This document shows positions 55,916 to 64,000 of a stretch of 64,000 nt of DNA, in pieces. The stretch spans positions 1 to 64,000 of the forward strand of contig CALQLA020000018.1 of NCBI GenBank assembly GCA_943331295.2, in the 5' to 3' direction. Both the position numbers and the translations under genes were made by a program. Origin of the DNA: Bordetella parapertussis (lineage in GTDB: Bacteria; Pseudomonadota; Gammaproteobacteria; Burkholderiales; Casimicrobiaceae). The notes under the pieces were generated by a model. That model saw nothing but the letters and a program-made list of their open reading frames with translations. It made no database searches and was not told where the DNA came from. Within the stretch, counting starts at the first letter, position 1. Each line of letters starts with the position of its first letter.

Positions 55916-56734
55916 GTGTTTGGATTCGCCATTCGCACGGGCATGGCGCTGCTCGCGGCGGCGCTCGTCGCCGGCTGCGCTTCGGCGCCGCCGGTTCCGC
56001 CGGCAGCGGCGGCGCGCGCCGAACTCGCGCCGTCCGGCACGCTGCGCGCCGCCATCAATTTCGGCAATCCGATCCTCGCCACGCGCGACCCCGCGACCGG
56101 CGATCCCCGCGGCGTGTCGGTCGACCTCGCGCGCGAGCTCGGCCGCCGCCTCGGCGTGCCGGTGGAACTCGTGCTGTACCCGGCCGCCGGCAAGGTGACC
56201 GACGGATTGAAGTCCAGCGCGTGGGACGTCGCGTTCGTCGCCATCGATCCGGCGCGCGCCGCCGACATGGACTTCACCGCGCCGTACGTGATCATCGAGG
56301 GCGCCTACCTGGTGCCGCAGGCGTCGCCGATCCAGGCCAACGCCGAAGTGGACCGCGACGGCGTGCGCGTCGTCGTGGGCGCCGGGAGTGCCTACGACCT
56401 CTGGCTCTCGCGCGAGCTGAAGCACGCGCGGCTCGTCCGCGCGCCGACGTCGCCGTCGGTCGTCGACACGATGGTCGCGCAGGGGGTCGAGGTCGCCGCC
56501 GGGGTCAGGCAGCAGCTCGAGGCCGACGCCAGGCGGATCGCCGGCGTGCGCCTGCTTCCCGGCCGGTTCATGGTGATCGAGCAGGCGATGGCGACGCCGA
56601 AGGATCGACCCGCCGGCATGCGCTACCTCGCGGCCTTCGTCGAGGCGATGAAGGCCTCGGGCTTCGTCGCCGACGCCCTGGCGCGGCACGCGATCGAAGG
56701 CGCGGCCATCGCGCCGCCGGCGGCACGCCGGTAG
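55916..56734 (+). CDS. Family-3 solute-binding lipoprotein
   Basis: This 272-residue protein starts at a GTG with GGGGGAG upstream and has a lipoprotein signal ending LVAGC. The mature part matches ABC transporter solute-binding protein family 3 (SGTLRAAINFGNPI, GVSVDLARELGRRLGV, WDVAFVAIDPARAADMDFT). It would bind an amino acid or similar small molecule at the outer face of the inner membrane. No permease or ATPase follows. It shares a 33-base intergenic gap with the divergent barrel protein. Confidence 0.85.
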   Translation: MFGFAIRTGMALLAAALVAGCASAPPVPPAAAARAELAPSGTLRAAINFGNPILATRDPATGDPRGVSVDLARELGRRLGVPVELVLYPAAGKVTDGLKSSAWDVAFVAIDPARAADMDFTAPYVIIEGAYLVPQASPIQANAEVDRDGVRVVVGAGSAYDLWLSRELKHARLVRAPTSPSVVDTMVAQGVEVAAGVRQQLEADARRIAGVRLLPGRFMVIEQAMATPKDRPAGMRYLAAFVEAMKASGFVADALARHAIEGAAIAPPAARR

Positions 56735-56828
56735 TGCTTCCCGATCACGCCGGCGACCTGGTTGCGGGAAGCCGGGAGCGTGCCGCGCGCGGCCCGGCGC
56801 CCCGGTTGCCGCGTCGCGCCGGCGGCGC

Positions 56829-56857
56829 GCATATCGGCGGCATATTGCTCGCATATC
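56829..56857. promoter_or_regulatory. Three GCATAT repeats at exact 11-bp spacing
   Basis: GCATAT occurs at 56829, 56840 and 56851, exactly one helical turn apart, inside a locally AT-rich patch upstream of the lactonase operon. Repeats phased to one DNA face are typical of operator arrays. It lies about 100 bases before the NIPSNAP remnant and 205 before the lactonase start. No regulator is adjacent except the LysR gene at the right edge of the window. Confidence 0.4.
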
Positions 56858-56957
56858 AATTCGGTATTTCCGCCTGCCGCGCCCAGTGCGTAGACTCGCG
56901 GCATCCGGGAAACGCAGGGCTGCCGGGGCATGCGCACCGGAATGAAGCGGGGACACC

Positions 56958-57065
56958 ATGATCGTCGAGGAGCGCATCTACGACCTGCAGCCGTTCGCCC
57001 CTTGGCCGGCCGCCAGGCGCGGGTTGATGGCGGAGACGTCGCGCCCGGCGGGCGGCGCACGATGA
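56958..57065 (+). pseudogene. NIPSNAP-like remnant overlapping the lactonase start
   Basis: This 35-codon frame begins MIVEERIYDL, the usual start of NIPSNAP proteins (about 100-210 residues), and continues FAPWPAARR, which resembles a NIPSNAP C-terminus. The middle of the protein is missing, suggesting an in-frame internal deletion. Its TGA overlaps the ATG of the next gene (ATGA), so the remnant may still act as a translational leader. Function of NIPSNAP proteins is poorly known. Confidence 0.45.
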
Positions 57066-57907
57066 GCGCAAGGCTCGAGCCGCTTCTCACGGGCCTGTCG
57101 TTTCCCGAGGGCCCGCGCTGGCACGATGGCGCGCTGTGGTTCTCCGACTTCTACTTCCATACGGTCTCGAGCGTCGACAGCGCCGGCGTGACGCGCGTGC
57201 GGGCGCGGGTGCCGCAGCGGCCGTCGGGGCTGGGATTCCTGCCCGATGGCGCACTGCTCGTCGTGTCGATGCTCGACCGGCGCGTCCTCGTCGCCCGCGA
57301 TGGCGAAACCCGCTTGCATGCGGACCTCGCGGCCCACGCCGGGGGGCCGTGCAACGACATGGTGGTCGACCGCGAGGGCCGCGCGTATGTCGGCAACTTC
57401 GGCTACGACAAGAACAACGGCGCGCCGTTCGCGACGACACGGCTCCTGCGCATCGATCCCGACGGCCGGGTGACCCGCGTCGGGACGGAACTCACGTTCC
57501 CCAACGGCATGGTGATCACGCCCGACGGCCGGCAGCTCATCGTCGGCGAAACCTTTGCGCACCGGTTGAGCGCGTTCGACATCGACGCCGACGGCGGCCT
57601 GTCGAACCGCCGCACCTTTGCCGCGATCGACGGCTGCGATCCCGACGGCATCGCGCTCGATGCGGAGGGCGCGATCTGGGTCGCGGATCCTGTGGGCAAG
57701 CGCGTGCTGCGCGTATTCGAAGGTGGCCGGATCGACCGGGAAATCAGGCTGGAGCCCCGCGGCGCGTACGCGTGCGCTCTGGGCGGCCCCGACCGCAGGA
57801 CGCTGTTCGTGCTGACCAACACCGGCAGCGGCCCGGCGATGGCCGACAAGCGCGACGGCCGGATAGAGACGCTCGCGGTCGACGTTCCCGGCGCAGGGTT
57901 GCCGTAG
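57062..57907 (+). CDS. SMP-30/gluconolactonase-family lactonase
   Basis: This 281-residue six-bladed beta-propeller has the metal-site motifs LSFPEGPRWHDGALWFSD (catalytic Glu), CNDMVVDREGRAYVGN (Asn and Asp) and FPNGMVITPDG plus DGCDPDGIALDAEGAIWVAD (Asn, Asp). SMP-30 enzymes hydrolyse sugar lactones or other lactones with Ca or Zn. The ATG overlaps the preceding remnant by ATGA. It is probably the first enzyme gene of the rightward operon ending at 60808. Confidence 0.9.
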   Translation: MSARLEPLLTGLSFPEGPRWHDGALWFSDFYFHTVSSVDSAGVTRVRARVPQRPSGLGFLPDGALLVVSMLDRRVLVARDGETRLHADLAAHAGGPCNDMVVDREGRAYVGNFGYDKNNGAPFATTRLLRIDPDGRVTRVGTELTFPNGMVITPDGRQLIVGETFAHRLSAFDIDADGGLSNRRTFAAIDGCDPDGIALDAEGAIWVADPVGKRVLRVFEGGRIDREIRLEPRGAYACALGGPDRRTLFVLTNTGSGPAMADKRDGRIETLAVDVPGAGLP

Positions 57908-58021
57908 CGACCGCGGTCGCGTTGCAGGCCGCGGCGCGGTGATTGCCGCCCGCGATCCGATCCACCCGATCCGAACCAACCGGGGTCGCAGCGGCGCACC
58001 CCGCCAACACGAGGAAAATCC

Positions 58022-58885
58022 ATGTCAAGCAGTGCACGACGGGCCCGGATGCGGGCGATACTGGCCGGTCAGCGATGCGTGCTGATGGCGACGATGTTCG
58101 ACCCGATTTCGTCGCGGATCGCCGATCAGCTTGGCTTCGAGGCGGGACTGATGGGCGGGTCGATCACGTCGTACGCGGTGCTGGGCGCCCCCGACGTGAT
58201 CGTGCTGACGCTCTCGGAGCTCGCCGAGCAGGTGCACCGCTGCACGCGCGCGTCGGGCGTGCCGCTGCTGGTCGACGGCGACCACGGCTACGGCAACGCG
58301 TTGTCCGTGATTCGCACCATCCGCGAGCTCGACCATGCCGGTGCCGCGGGCGCGATGATCGAGGACACGCTGCTGCCGCGCGCGTACGGCCCGTCCAGCG
58401 CGGCGCAGATCCTGTCGTTCGACGAGTCGCTGGGCAAGATCCGCGCGGCCGTCGCGGCTCGCGGCGACTCCGACCTCGTCGTGCTGGGGCGCACCAGCGC
58501 CGCGTCGATCACCGGCATCGACGACGCGATCGCGCGCTTTCGCGCCTACGAGGCGGCCGGCGTAGACGCCCTGTTCCTGCCGGGCGTGAAAAGCCGCGAC
58601 GAGCTCGACCGGATCTCGGCGGCGACCACGCTGCCGTTGGTCGTCGGCGGGCCGCCCGACAGCATGGCCGACCCGGCTTATCTCGAAAGCCGCCGCGTCC
58701 GCCTCTGGTCGGCCGGCCACCATTCGTTCAACGTCGCGGTGAAGGCGCTCCACGATGCGATGCAGGCGATCCGCGACGGCACGCTGTCGTCGCGGCTTCC
58801 GGGCATCGCGCCCAAGGACATGATGGATCGCGTCACCGGCGCGCCGGAAGTCGACCAATGGACGCGGGATTTCCTTGGCGGCTGA
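58022..58885 (+). CDS. Isocitrate lyase/PEP mutase-superfamily enzyme (oxaloacetate decarboxylase-like)
   Basis: This 287-residue enzyme has the superfamily core VLLMATMFDPISSRI-like start, LLVDGDHGYGNAL (metal-binding Asp pair), and GAMIEDTLLPRAYG with the GRTSAA segment. The HGYGN version instead of the KKCGH isocitrate-lyase motif matches the oxaloacetate decarboxylase/PA4872-like group, which acts on 2-oxo acids. GAGGA lies six bases before the ATG. It sits 43 bases upstream of a Bug gene in the same operon. Confidence 0.85.
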   Translation: MSSSARRARMRAILAGQRCVLMATMFDPISSRIADQLGFEAGLMGGSITSYAVLGAPDVIVLTLSELAEQVHRCTRASGVPLLVDGDHGYGNALSVIRTIRELDHAGAAGAMIEDTLLPRAYGPSSAAQILSFDESLGKIRAAVAARGDSDLVVLGRTSAASITGIDDAIARFRAYEAAGVDALFLPGVKSRDELDRISAATTLPLVVGGPPDSMADPAYLESRRVRLWSAGHHSFNVAVKALHDAMQAIRDGTLSSRLPGIAPKDMMDRVTGAPEVDQWTRDFLGG

Positions 58886-58928
58886 CGCGAAGGATCGCTA
58901 CGGCCCGAACGCCAACAGGGAGGAGAGC

Positions 58929-59951
58929 ATGGTCGCCTTGAAGGAATCGCTGCGCGGGGCGTCGAAACGATCGCGCCCGCTGACCCTCGCGCGCATCGTC
59001 GGCGCGCTGCTGCTGCCGTTCGCCGCGCTGCTGGCGCTGCCGGCGTCCGCCGAGTATCCGGAGCAGCCGATCAAGCTCGTCCTGCCGTTTCCGCCGGGCG
59101 GCGAGACGGACCCGTTCGCTCGCCTCGTCGGCGGTGCGCTGGGCAGGCAGCTCGGGCAGCCCATCGTTATCGAGAACCGGCCCGGCGCCGCGGGCAACAT
59201 CGCGTTCGAGTCGGTCGCCCGCGCGCCGAAGGACGGCTACACGCTGCTGATGGGATTCTCGGCACCGCTCGTCGTCAATCCGCTGTTGTACAAGAACCTG
59301 CCGTTCTCCGTCGACCGTGACTTCGCGCCGATCTCGCTGCTGGCGGAGGGGCAGTTCATGCTGGTCGTCAACGGGGGCCTGCCGGTCAGGTCGGTCGCGG
59401 ATCTCGTCGATTACGCGCGGGCCAACCCGGGCAAGCTGACGTTCGCGAGCGCCGGGGTGGGCAGCCCGCTGCATCTCGCCGGCGAGCTCTTCATGACGCG
59501 TACCGGGGTGAAGATGCTGCATGTGCCCTACAAGGGCGGCGGCGACGCAGCGCGGGCGATCCTGACCGGCGAGGCAAACGTGCTGTTCGGCAGCCCCTCG
59601 GGCTCGATCGGCAACGTGCAGGCGGGCAAGGTCCGCGCGCTCGCCGTCACCGGCGCGAAGCGACTGCCGACGATGCCCGACCTGCCGACGATGGAGGAGG
59701 CCGGCCTCGCCGGGTTCGTCGTCACCGCGTGGCATTCGCTGCTGGCGCCGTCCGGCACGCCGCAGCCGGTGCTGGACCGGCTGCATCGCGACCTGATGAC
59801 GGCGCTCGGCTCGGCGGAGGTGCGCGAAGGTGCCGAGAAGCAGGGTCTCGTGATCGTGACCAGCACGCCGGCCGGGCTGCGCGAGCGCATCCGTGCCGAG
59901 ACCGCGGTGTGGCGGAAGGTGATCGCCGACGCCGACATCAGGACGGAGTGA
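58929..59951 (+). CDS. Bug/TctC-family periplasmic solute-binding protein (3)
   Basis: The ATG at 58929 has a strong GGAGGAG eight bases upstream and gives 340 residues with a long signal sequence (about 1-42, ending PASA). The mature start YPEQPIKLVLPFPPGGETDPF and GYTLLMGFS are the family motifs. An upstream in-frame ATG at 58875 would overlap the previous gene. It precedes the TauD gene by eight bases, so uptake and oxidation of the substrate are likely coupled. Confidence 0.92.
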   Translation: MVALKESLRGASKRSRPLTLARIVGALLLPFAALLALPASAEYPEQPIKLVLPFPPGGETDPFARLVGGALGRQLGQPIVIENRPGAAGNIAFESVARAPKDGYTLLMGFSAPLVVNPLLYKNLPFSVDRDFAPISLLAEGQFMLVVNGGLPVRSVADLVDYARANPGKLTFASAGVGSPLHLAGELFMTRTGVKMLHVPYKGGGDAARAILTGEANVLFGSPSGSIGNVQAGKVRALAVTGAKRLPTMPDLPTMEEAGLAGFVVTAWHSLLAPSGTPQPVLDRLHRDLMTALGSAEVREGAEKQGLVIVTSTPAGLRERIRAETAVWRKVIADADIRTE

Positions 59952-59959
59952 CGCGCGCC

Positions 59960-60808
59960 ATGATCCGCACCCGACCGCTGGCGCCGGCCTTCGGCGTCGA
60001 GATCGAAGGCGTCGACCTGTCGCAGGCCCTCGACGACACCGTGTTCGCCGCGATCCGCGAAGCCTGGCTGCGGCACAAGGTGATCCTGCTGCGCGGACAG
60101 GTGCTCGAGGAGACCGACATCCTGCGCTTCGGCCGGCGCTTCGGCGAGCTCGAGATCCACGTGCGCACCGATACCGCGTCGAAGGACCACCGCGAGATAC
60201 TGCTGGTGACGAACAAGAAGGAGAACGGCAGGGCGATCGGGGTGTTGGGCGACGCCGAGGCGCCCTGGCACATCGACCAGATCTACATGCGCTTCCCGAC
60301 GCACGGCACGATGCTCTACGGCGTCGCGATCCCGCCGGCCGGGGGCAACACGCACATCTGCGACATGGCGACGGCCTACGAGACGCTGCCCGACACTCTC
60401 AGGCAGCGGATCGAGGGCCGTCGCGCGATCAACTCCGCCGCGTATTTCAATCGCCGTCACAACGGCGGAATGTCGCAGGAGCAGCTGGACCGCGTGCCGG
60501 ACGTCTCGCATCCGCTGGTGCGCACGCACCCGGTGCTGGCGGGTCGCCGGTCGCTCTTCCTCAGCCCCGGCCACACCGCGCGCGTCGAAGGCATGGCCGA
60601 CGACGAGAGCGCCGCGCTGCTGCAGGCGCTGGAGCACCATGCGACGCAGCCCGGGCTCGTGTACGAGCACCGCTGGCGCGTCGGCGACGTGCTGATGTGG
60701 GACAACACCCAGACGATGCACCGGCGCGACCCGTTCGATCCGGATCAACTCCGGCTGCTGAAACGGGCGAGCTTCATGTATCCGCCGGACCAGCGCACGC
60801 CGGTCTGA
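59960..60808 (+). CDS. TauD/TfdA-family Fe(II)/2-oxoglutarate dioxygenase (1)
   Basis: This 282-residue dioxygenase has the metal triad as WHIDQ (His-x-Asp) near residue 103 and the distal histidine in DNTQTMHRRDPF, with the 2-oxoglutarate-binding arginine in RLLKRASF. TfdA and TauD hydroxylate aryloxyacetates, taurine or similar acids. It is the last gene of the rightward operon and ends 16 bases from the end of a second TauD-type gene on the opposite strand. Substrate unknown; the adjacent Bug protein suggests an imported organic acid. Confidence 0.92.
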   Translation: MIRTRPLAPAFGVEIEGVDLSQALDDTVFAAIREAWLRHKVILLRGQVLEETDILRFGRRFGELEIHVRTDTASKDHREILLVTNKKENGRAIGVLGDAEAPWHIDQIYMRFPTHGTMLYGVAIPPAGGNTHICDMATAYETLPDTLRQRIEGRRAINSAAYFNRRHNGGMSQEQLDRVPDVSHPLVRTHPVLAGRRSLFLSPGHTARVEGMADDESAALLQALEHHATQPGLVYEHRWRVGDVLMWDNTQTMHRRDPFDPDQLRLLKRASFMYPPDQRTPV

Positions 60809-60824
60809 ACGGCATGCGCGGCCG

Positions 60825-61826
60825 CTACGGCTGTGCTGCCCGTGCCTCGCGATAGATCCGCTCGTACGTCGCGGACCGGATCAGGAATGCGGGGTCGTAG
60901 GGCCGGGGCGCGGGCACCGACAGCCACAGGCGAAGCAGCAGGCGCGGGTGCAGCGGGTCGTCCTCGAACGCGGTCCGCGAATGCAGGTTGGTGTAGTTGT
61001 GCCAGATCATCATCTCGCCCGGCTGCAGCAGGAAGCGCAGCGCCATGTCCTCGCGGTTGGCGATGGCGTCGAAGCACGCCAGGGCTTCCGTGAGATCGGC
61101 CGGCAGCGGCTCCCCCAGCACGGCAGCTGCGTTCCTCATGTGCGTCGGCTCGTAGCTGCAGCTGACGACACCGTCGACCGTAGAGAAGACCGGTATCGGA
61201 TCGTCTGTGACCGCCTTGGTGGAAAAGCGCGCCTCGTCGCTGGCGAAGCGATAGCCCCTGTAGAGCGGCGGCAGCAGGTCGGGGCGGGTCGCCAGCAGTT
61301 CGTTGTGGATCGCGAGGCTGCTGACGAGTCCGCTTAGCCCGCCCGACTTCGCGGCGCGCACGCTCATCAGCCCGACGACTTCGTACGAGTCGGTGTGCAT
61401 GTGGAGCTCGCGTGGACTGCGATAGCCGCGGTTCACCTTGTCGGCCGGGTCGCTCGCGACGCGGGCGAGGCGGTCGCCCTTGCCGCTCTGCACGGCACCG
61501 GTGCCGAGATGCGTGCCGAGGCCCCAGTAGATCCGCTCGAATTCGTCTTCGGTGTAGCGCGCGCGGCTCACGCCCGAGACGATCACCACTCCGCGGCCAT
61601 CCATGATCCGGCGGCGCATCTCGGCGGCCAGTGCATTCACCAACGGATGATCGAAGTCGGCGCGGGTGACAGCCTGCGGCGCAAGGTGCCGGGTGCGCTC
61701 CAGCAGGGCATCGATCGCGTCGAGCTGCACGGCGGTGAGCGGCAGGCGCAGCGGGTCGGGGCTGCCCAGTTCGCGGGCGGTCCAGGCGGACGGGTGGTCG
61801 ATGCGTTCGCGATGTATCGGTGTCAT
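60825..61826 (-). CDS. TauD/TfdA-family Fe(II)/2-oxoglutarate dioxygenase (2)
   Basis: This 333-residue dioxygenase has ELHMHTDSYEV (His-x-Asp) and the distal histidine in WHNYTNLHSRTAF, followed by the conserved arginine in HPRLLLRLWL. It is longer than the opposing enzyme and more divergent (gamma-butyrobetaine-hydroxylase-like motif spacing). A GTG at 61853 overlaps the upstream Bug stop as GTGA and is an alternative start; I chose the ATG at 61826. It is the last gene of the leftward operon. Confidence 0.9.
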   Translation of the reverse strand: MTPIHRERIDHPSAWTARELGSPDPLRLPLTAVQLDAIDALLERTRHLAPQAVTRADFDHPLVNALAAEMRRRIMDGRGVVIVSGVSRARYTEDEFERIYWGLGTHLGTGAVQSGKGDRLARVASDPADKVNRGYRSPRELHMHTDSYEVVGLMSVRAAKSGGLSGLVSSLAIHNELLATRPDLLPPLYRGYRFASDEARFSTKAVTDDPIPVFSTVDGVVSCSYEPTHMRNAAAVLGEPLPADLTEALACFDAIANREDMALRFLLQPGEMMIWHNYTNLHSRTAFEDDPLHPRLLLRLWLSVPAPRPYDPAFLIRSATYERIYREARAAQP

Positions 61827-61849
61827 GGCGGAAAGGGCCGGGGCGCCGG

Positions 61850-62881
61850 TCACTCGGGCTTGATGTTGGCGGCCTTCACGGCGCGCGACCAGCGCGGGTA
61901 TTCGCGCGCGAAGAGGTCAGCGGCCTCGGCTTGCGTGCCCTGCGGAACGTCGCCGTTCTGGGCGATCTTTTCCCGGACCTCGGGCGCCTGCAGCGCGCGG
62001 ACGATGTTCTCGGAGAGCTTGTCGACGATGTCGCGGGGCGTGCCGGCCTTCACCAGTATCGCGGTGTAGTGGATCACCTCGAAGCCGGGTGCGACGGTCT
62101 CCGACAGCGTCGGGATATCGGCCAGCCCCGGCGTGCGCGTCGCCGACGTCGAGCCCAGGATCACGAGCCGGCCGGCCTTGACATGCTGGCTGACCTCGAT
62201 CTGCGCGGCGAAGTAGCTGTTGGTGGTTCCGGACAGCACCGCGGTGATCGCCTCGCCGCCGCCTTTGAACGGGACGTGCAGCAGGTCGAGCCCGGCCTGC
62301 TGCTTCAGCAGCTCCATCGTCAGGTGCGGCGTGCTGCCATTGCCGGCCGACGAGAACGACAGCTTTCCCGGCTGTGCCCTGGCCGCCTGCACGAACTCGG
62401 CCGCGGTCCGGATGTTCGTCGCGGGATTGACGATCAGCACCAGCGGCGTCGTCATCAGGAGGCCCACGGGAACGAAGTCGCGCGGGCCGTCGTACGGCAG
62501 GTTGGGGTAGACGAACTGCGTGATCGCGAACGTCGGCGTGACGACCAGCAGCGTGTAGCCGTCCGCCGGGGACTTGGCGACGTCGGCGGCGCCGATCGTC
62601 GCGCCGGCGCCCGGCTTGTTCTCGATCACGAACGGCTGGCCCAGCTGCTTCGACAGCTGCTGCGCGACGATGCGCCCCAGGATGTCGGCGGTGCCGCCGG
62701 CCGAGAAGGGGACGACGACGCGGACCGGTTTCGCCGGCCACGGCGTGGATGCGGGCTGCGCCAGCGCGTCCGGGGCGACGGCCTGCGCAGCCAGCACCAC
62801 GAGCGCGCCGACGAGCGTCGCGAGAATGTGCCGCCGCGCTGGCGCGGTGGCGCGCGGGCAACGGGTGGGGTGTCTTGTCAT
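61850..62881 (-). CDS. Bug/TctC-family periplasmic solute-binding protein (4)
   Basis: The ATG at 62881, preceded by GGAGAGAGG, gives 343 residues with a signal sequence (about 1-42, ending DALAQ) and the family motifs WPAKPVRVVVPFSAGGTADI and GYTLLVVTP. An upstream in-frame start at 62929 overlaps the aldolase gene. It lies between the HpaI-like aldolase and the second TauD gene in one leftward run, mirroring the Bug-TauD pair of the opposing operon. No permease subunits are present. Confidence 0.92.
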   Translation of the reverse strand: MTRHPTRCPRATAPARRHILATLVGALVVLAAQAVAPDALAQPASTPWPAKPVRVVVPFSAGGTADILGRIVAQQLSKQLGQPFVIENKPGAGATIGAADVAKSPADGYTLLVVTPTFAITQFVYPNLPYDGPRDFVPVGLLMTTPLVLIVNPATNIRTAAEFVQAARAQPGKLSFSSAGNGSTPHLTMELLKQQAGLDLLHVPFKGGGEAITAVLSGTTNSYFAAQIEVSQHVKAGRLVILGSTSATRTPGLADIPTLSETVAPGFEVIHYTAILVKAGTPRDIVDKLSENIVRALQAPEVREKIAQNGDVPQGTQAEAADLFAREYPRWSRAVKAANIKPE

Positions 62882-62925
62882 GGCCTCTCTCTCCATCGGA
62901 CTGGCGTGTCGGATCGTTGCGCAGG

Positions 62926-63717
62926 TCACAGCGAAAGCGCGCGCAGCGCCGCCACCTCGGGACGCGCGCCGGCCATCAGGTAGCTGACGTCGGACCCCGT
63001 GGTGAGGTACCGCACGCCCAGCCGGACCAGGTCCGCCTGCAGCGATGGGTCGCCGCGCGCGCCGCCCACGCCCATGGCCTTGCCGTGCTTCCTGCAGGCG
63101 GCGGCCACCGTCGCGAAGGCGGCCTGCATCCGCGGGTCGCGGTAGGCCGCGGGGATGCCCATCATGTTGCTGACGTCGAGCGCGCCGATGTGGACCATGT
63201 CGACGCCGGGAAGCGCGGCGATCGCATCGGCCTCGCCGATCGCCTCGGGCGTTTCCAGCATCATGATCAGCAGCTCCTCGCGGTTGAGGTGCGGATTGAC
63301 GTCGGACTGCGATATCTGCGCGTAGCCCAATGTCGGGCCGCTGCCGTACGCCGAGCGCTGGCCGAGCGGCGGAAACCGCAGGTTGGCGACGATTGCCGCG
63401 GCCTCCGCCGCGTTCTGCACGTGCGGAAACATCACGCCCTGCGCGCCGGCGTCGAGCACACGGGCGGCGTGGAACGGGTTGTGCGAGGGGACGCGGACGA
63501 TCGGCGTGACGGTGAGCGGCAGCGCGGCGACACAGATGGTTGTCGCGGTCTCGAGCGATGTCGCGCTGTGCTCGAGGTCGACATAGATCGCGTCGAACCC
63601 GCAGGCCGCGGCGATCATCGGCACCTCGGCACTGCGCATCTGGTTGACGCCCATGCAGACGACGAGCTCGCCTGCCTTCAGCTTGCGTTTCGCGTGGTTG
63701 GGCCAGGGCGCGGGCAT
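62926..63717 (-). CDS. HpcH/HpaI-family aldolase
   Basis: This 263-residue class II aldolase has GFDAIYVDLEHSATSLE, the barrel motif DAGAQGVMFPHVQNAAEA and LIMMLETPEAI (metal-binding Glu), plus DMVHIGALDVSNMMG. Family members cleave 4-hydroxy-2-oxo acids such as 2,4-dihydroxyheptanedioate or 2-keto-3-deoxy-rhamnonate to pyruvate and an aldehyde. GGAGG lies eight bases before the ATG. It heads the leftward operon and probably processes the oxygenated or hydrolysed product. Confidence 0.9.
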   Translation of the reverse strand: MPAPWPNHAKRKLKAGELVVCMGVNQMRSAEVPMIAAACGFDAIYVDLEHSATSLETATTICVAALPLTVTPIVRVPSHNPFHAARVLDAGAQGVMFPHVQNAAEAAAIVANLRFPPLGQRSAYGSGPTLGYAQISQSDVNPHLNREELLIMMLETPEAIGEADAIAALPGVDMVHIGALDVSNMMGIPAAYRDPRMQAAFATVAAACRKHGKAMGVGGARGDPSLQADLVRLGVRYLTTGSDVSYLMAGARPEVAALRALSL

Positions 63718-63804
63718 TGCGATTCCTCCAGGGCTGCCGGTCGGCAGGCTGCGAGCATAGAAGGAACTCGGGCCGCGTTCAAGCGGTTCGTCGGGGCGGT
63801 GCGA

Positions 63805-64000
63805 TCAGGCCTTCCGTCGCCTGGAGCGTTCCCGGCCCTTGTATTGCGCGGCGGCGAAGTCGACGAAGGCGTGGTTGGCACGCGACAGGTAGCGGTCGTC
63901 GCGCCAGCAGAGGTTGAACTTGAGGACCTGCTTCGGCTCGAACGAAATCGGGACCAGCCGGCTGTCCGCGTCCGCCAGCGAGCGCACCAGCGTCACGGCA
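63805..64000 (-). CDS. LysR-family regulator, C-terminal end (runs off window)
   Basis: Only the last 65 or so codons are inside the window. The residues (LADADSRLVPISFEP, then WRDDRYLSRANHAFVDFAA and a very basic tail) match the end of a LysR effector-binding domain. It is on the same strand and 87 bases upstream of the aldolase gene, so it may regulate, or be cotranscribed with, the leftward operon. The helix-turn-helix is outside the window. Confidence 0.75.
   Translation of the reverse strand, partial: AVTLVRSLADADSRLVPISFEPKQVLKFNLCWRDDRYLSRANHAFVDFAAAQYKGRERSRRRKA

Overview
The window looks like a stretch of chromosome from a high-GC betaproteobacterium, most likely of the Burkholderiales or close to them. 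The evidence is the four Bug/TctC-type periplasmic binding proteins, HyuA/HyuB, FAH, TauD/TfdA and HpcH/HpaI catabolic genes, an IPTL-CTERM-like surface protein, RdgC, ParC/ParE, and near absence of A/T-ending codons. This is inferred from gene families; no rRNA or other direct marker is present.

Layout. 1-3570: a Mu/TniA-like transposon on the minus strand (zinc-finger protein, DDE transposase, ExeA/TniB-like ATPase, small protein). Its upstream module recurs at the left edge, so a second related element probably starts just outside the window. The element abuts a 5'-truncated FAD oxidoreductase (3593-4339). 4707-14226: a catabolic locus, hyuA-hyuB-Bug-ADH-Bug-SDR in one tight run, followed by a convergent LysR regulator and a divergent FAH hydrolase. 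14250-19500: a patchwork of remnants (hybrid kinase tail, glucan phosphorylase with two frameshifts, a small gene with an internal stop, a BLUF photoreceptor) among an intact DUF2939 gene and an alpha/beta hydrolase. 19719-30620: GMC oxidoreductase, SRPBCC protein, radical SAM protein, GspA-GspB, archaeal-type thymidine phosphorylase, a chimeric DMT permease, a truncated peptide-binding protein, a parvulin lipoprotein and a small ORF under a perfect FNR-type box. 30741-35341: REP-like inverted repeat, then parC-parE. 35685-39799: HupE/TPR and DUF4331 remnants, an IPTL-CTERM-like protein, HPF, a DsbA-like protein and RdgC. 39939-48752: a 2937-residue cyclic beta-glucan synthase. 48871-55882: Crp/Fnr remnant, ICMT-like methyltransferase, large hybrid histidine kinase, HD-GYP response regulator and an outer-membrane protein. 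55916-64000: a second catabolic region in which two convergent operons each end with a Bug protein followed by a TauD-type dioxygenase, with a LysR gene running off the right edge.

How it works together. Both catabolic regions couple high-affinity uptake (Bug proteins) to oxidation or hydrolysis of small organic acids or cyclic amides, but no TctA/TctB membrane partner is visible, so the binding proteins must use permeases encoded elsewhere. The glucan synthase, hybrid kinase and HD-GYP protein could form an envelope and c-di-GMP module, but only adjacency supports that.

The most striking overall property is the number of gene remnants: at least ten truncated, frameshifted or fused genes lie among intact ones. 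This points to active gene loss by small deletions, or partly to sequence or assembly error where only single-base indels are involved. I did not find CRISPR arrays, tRNAs, rRNAs, phage genes or a recognisable defence island.
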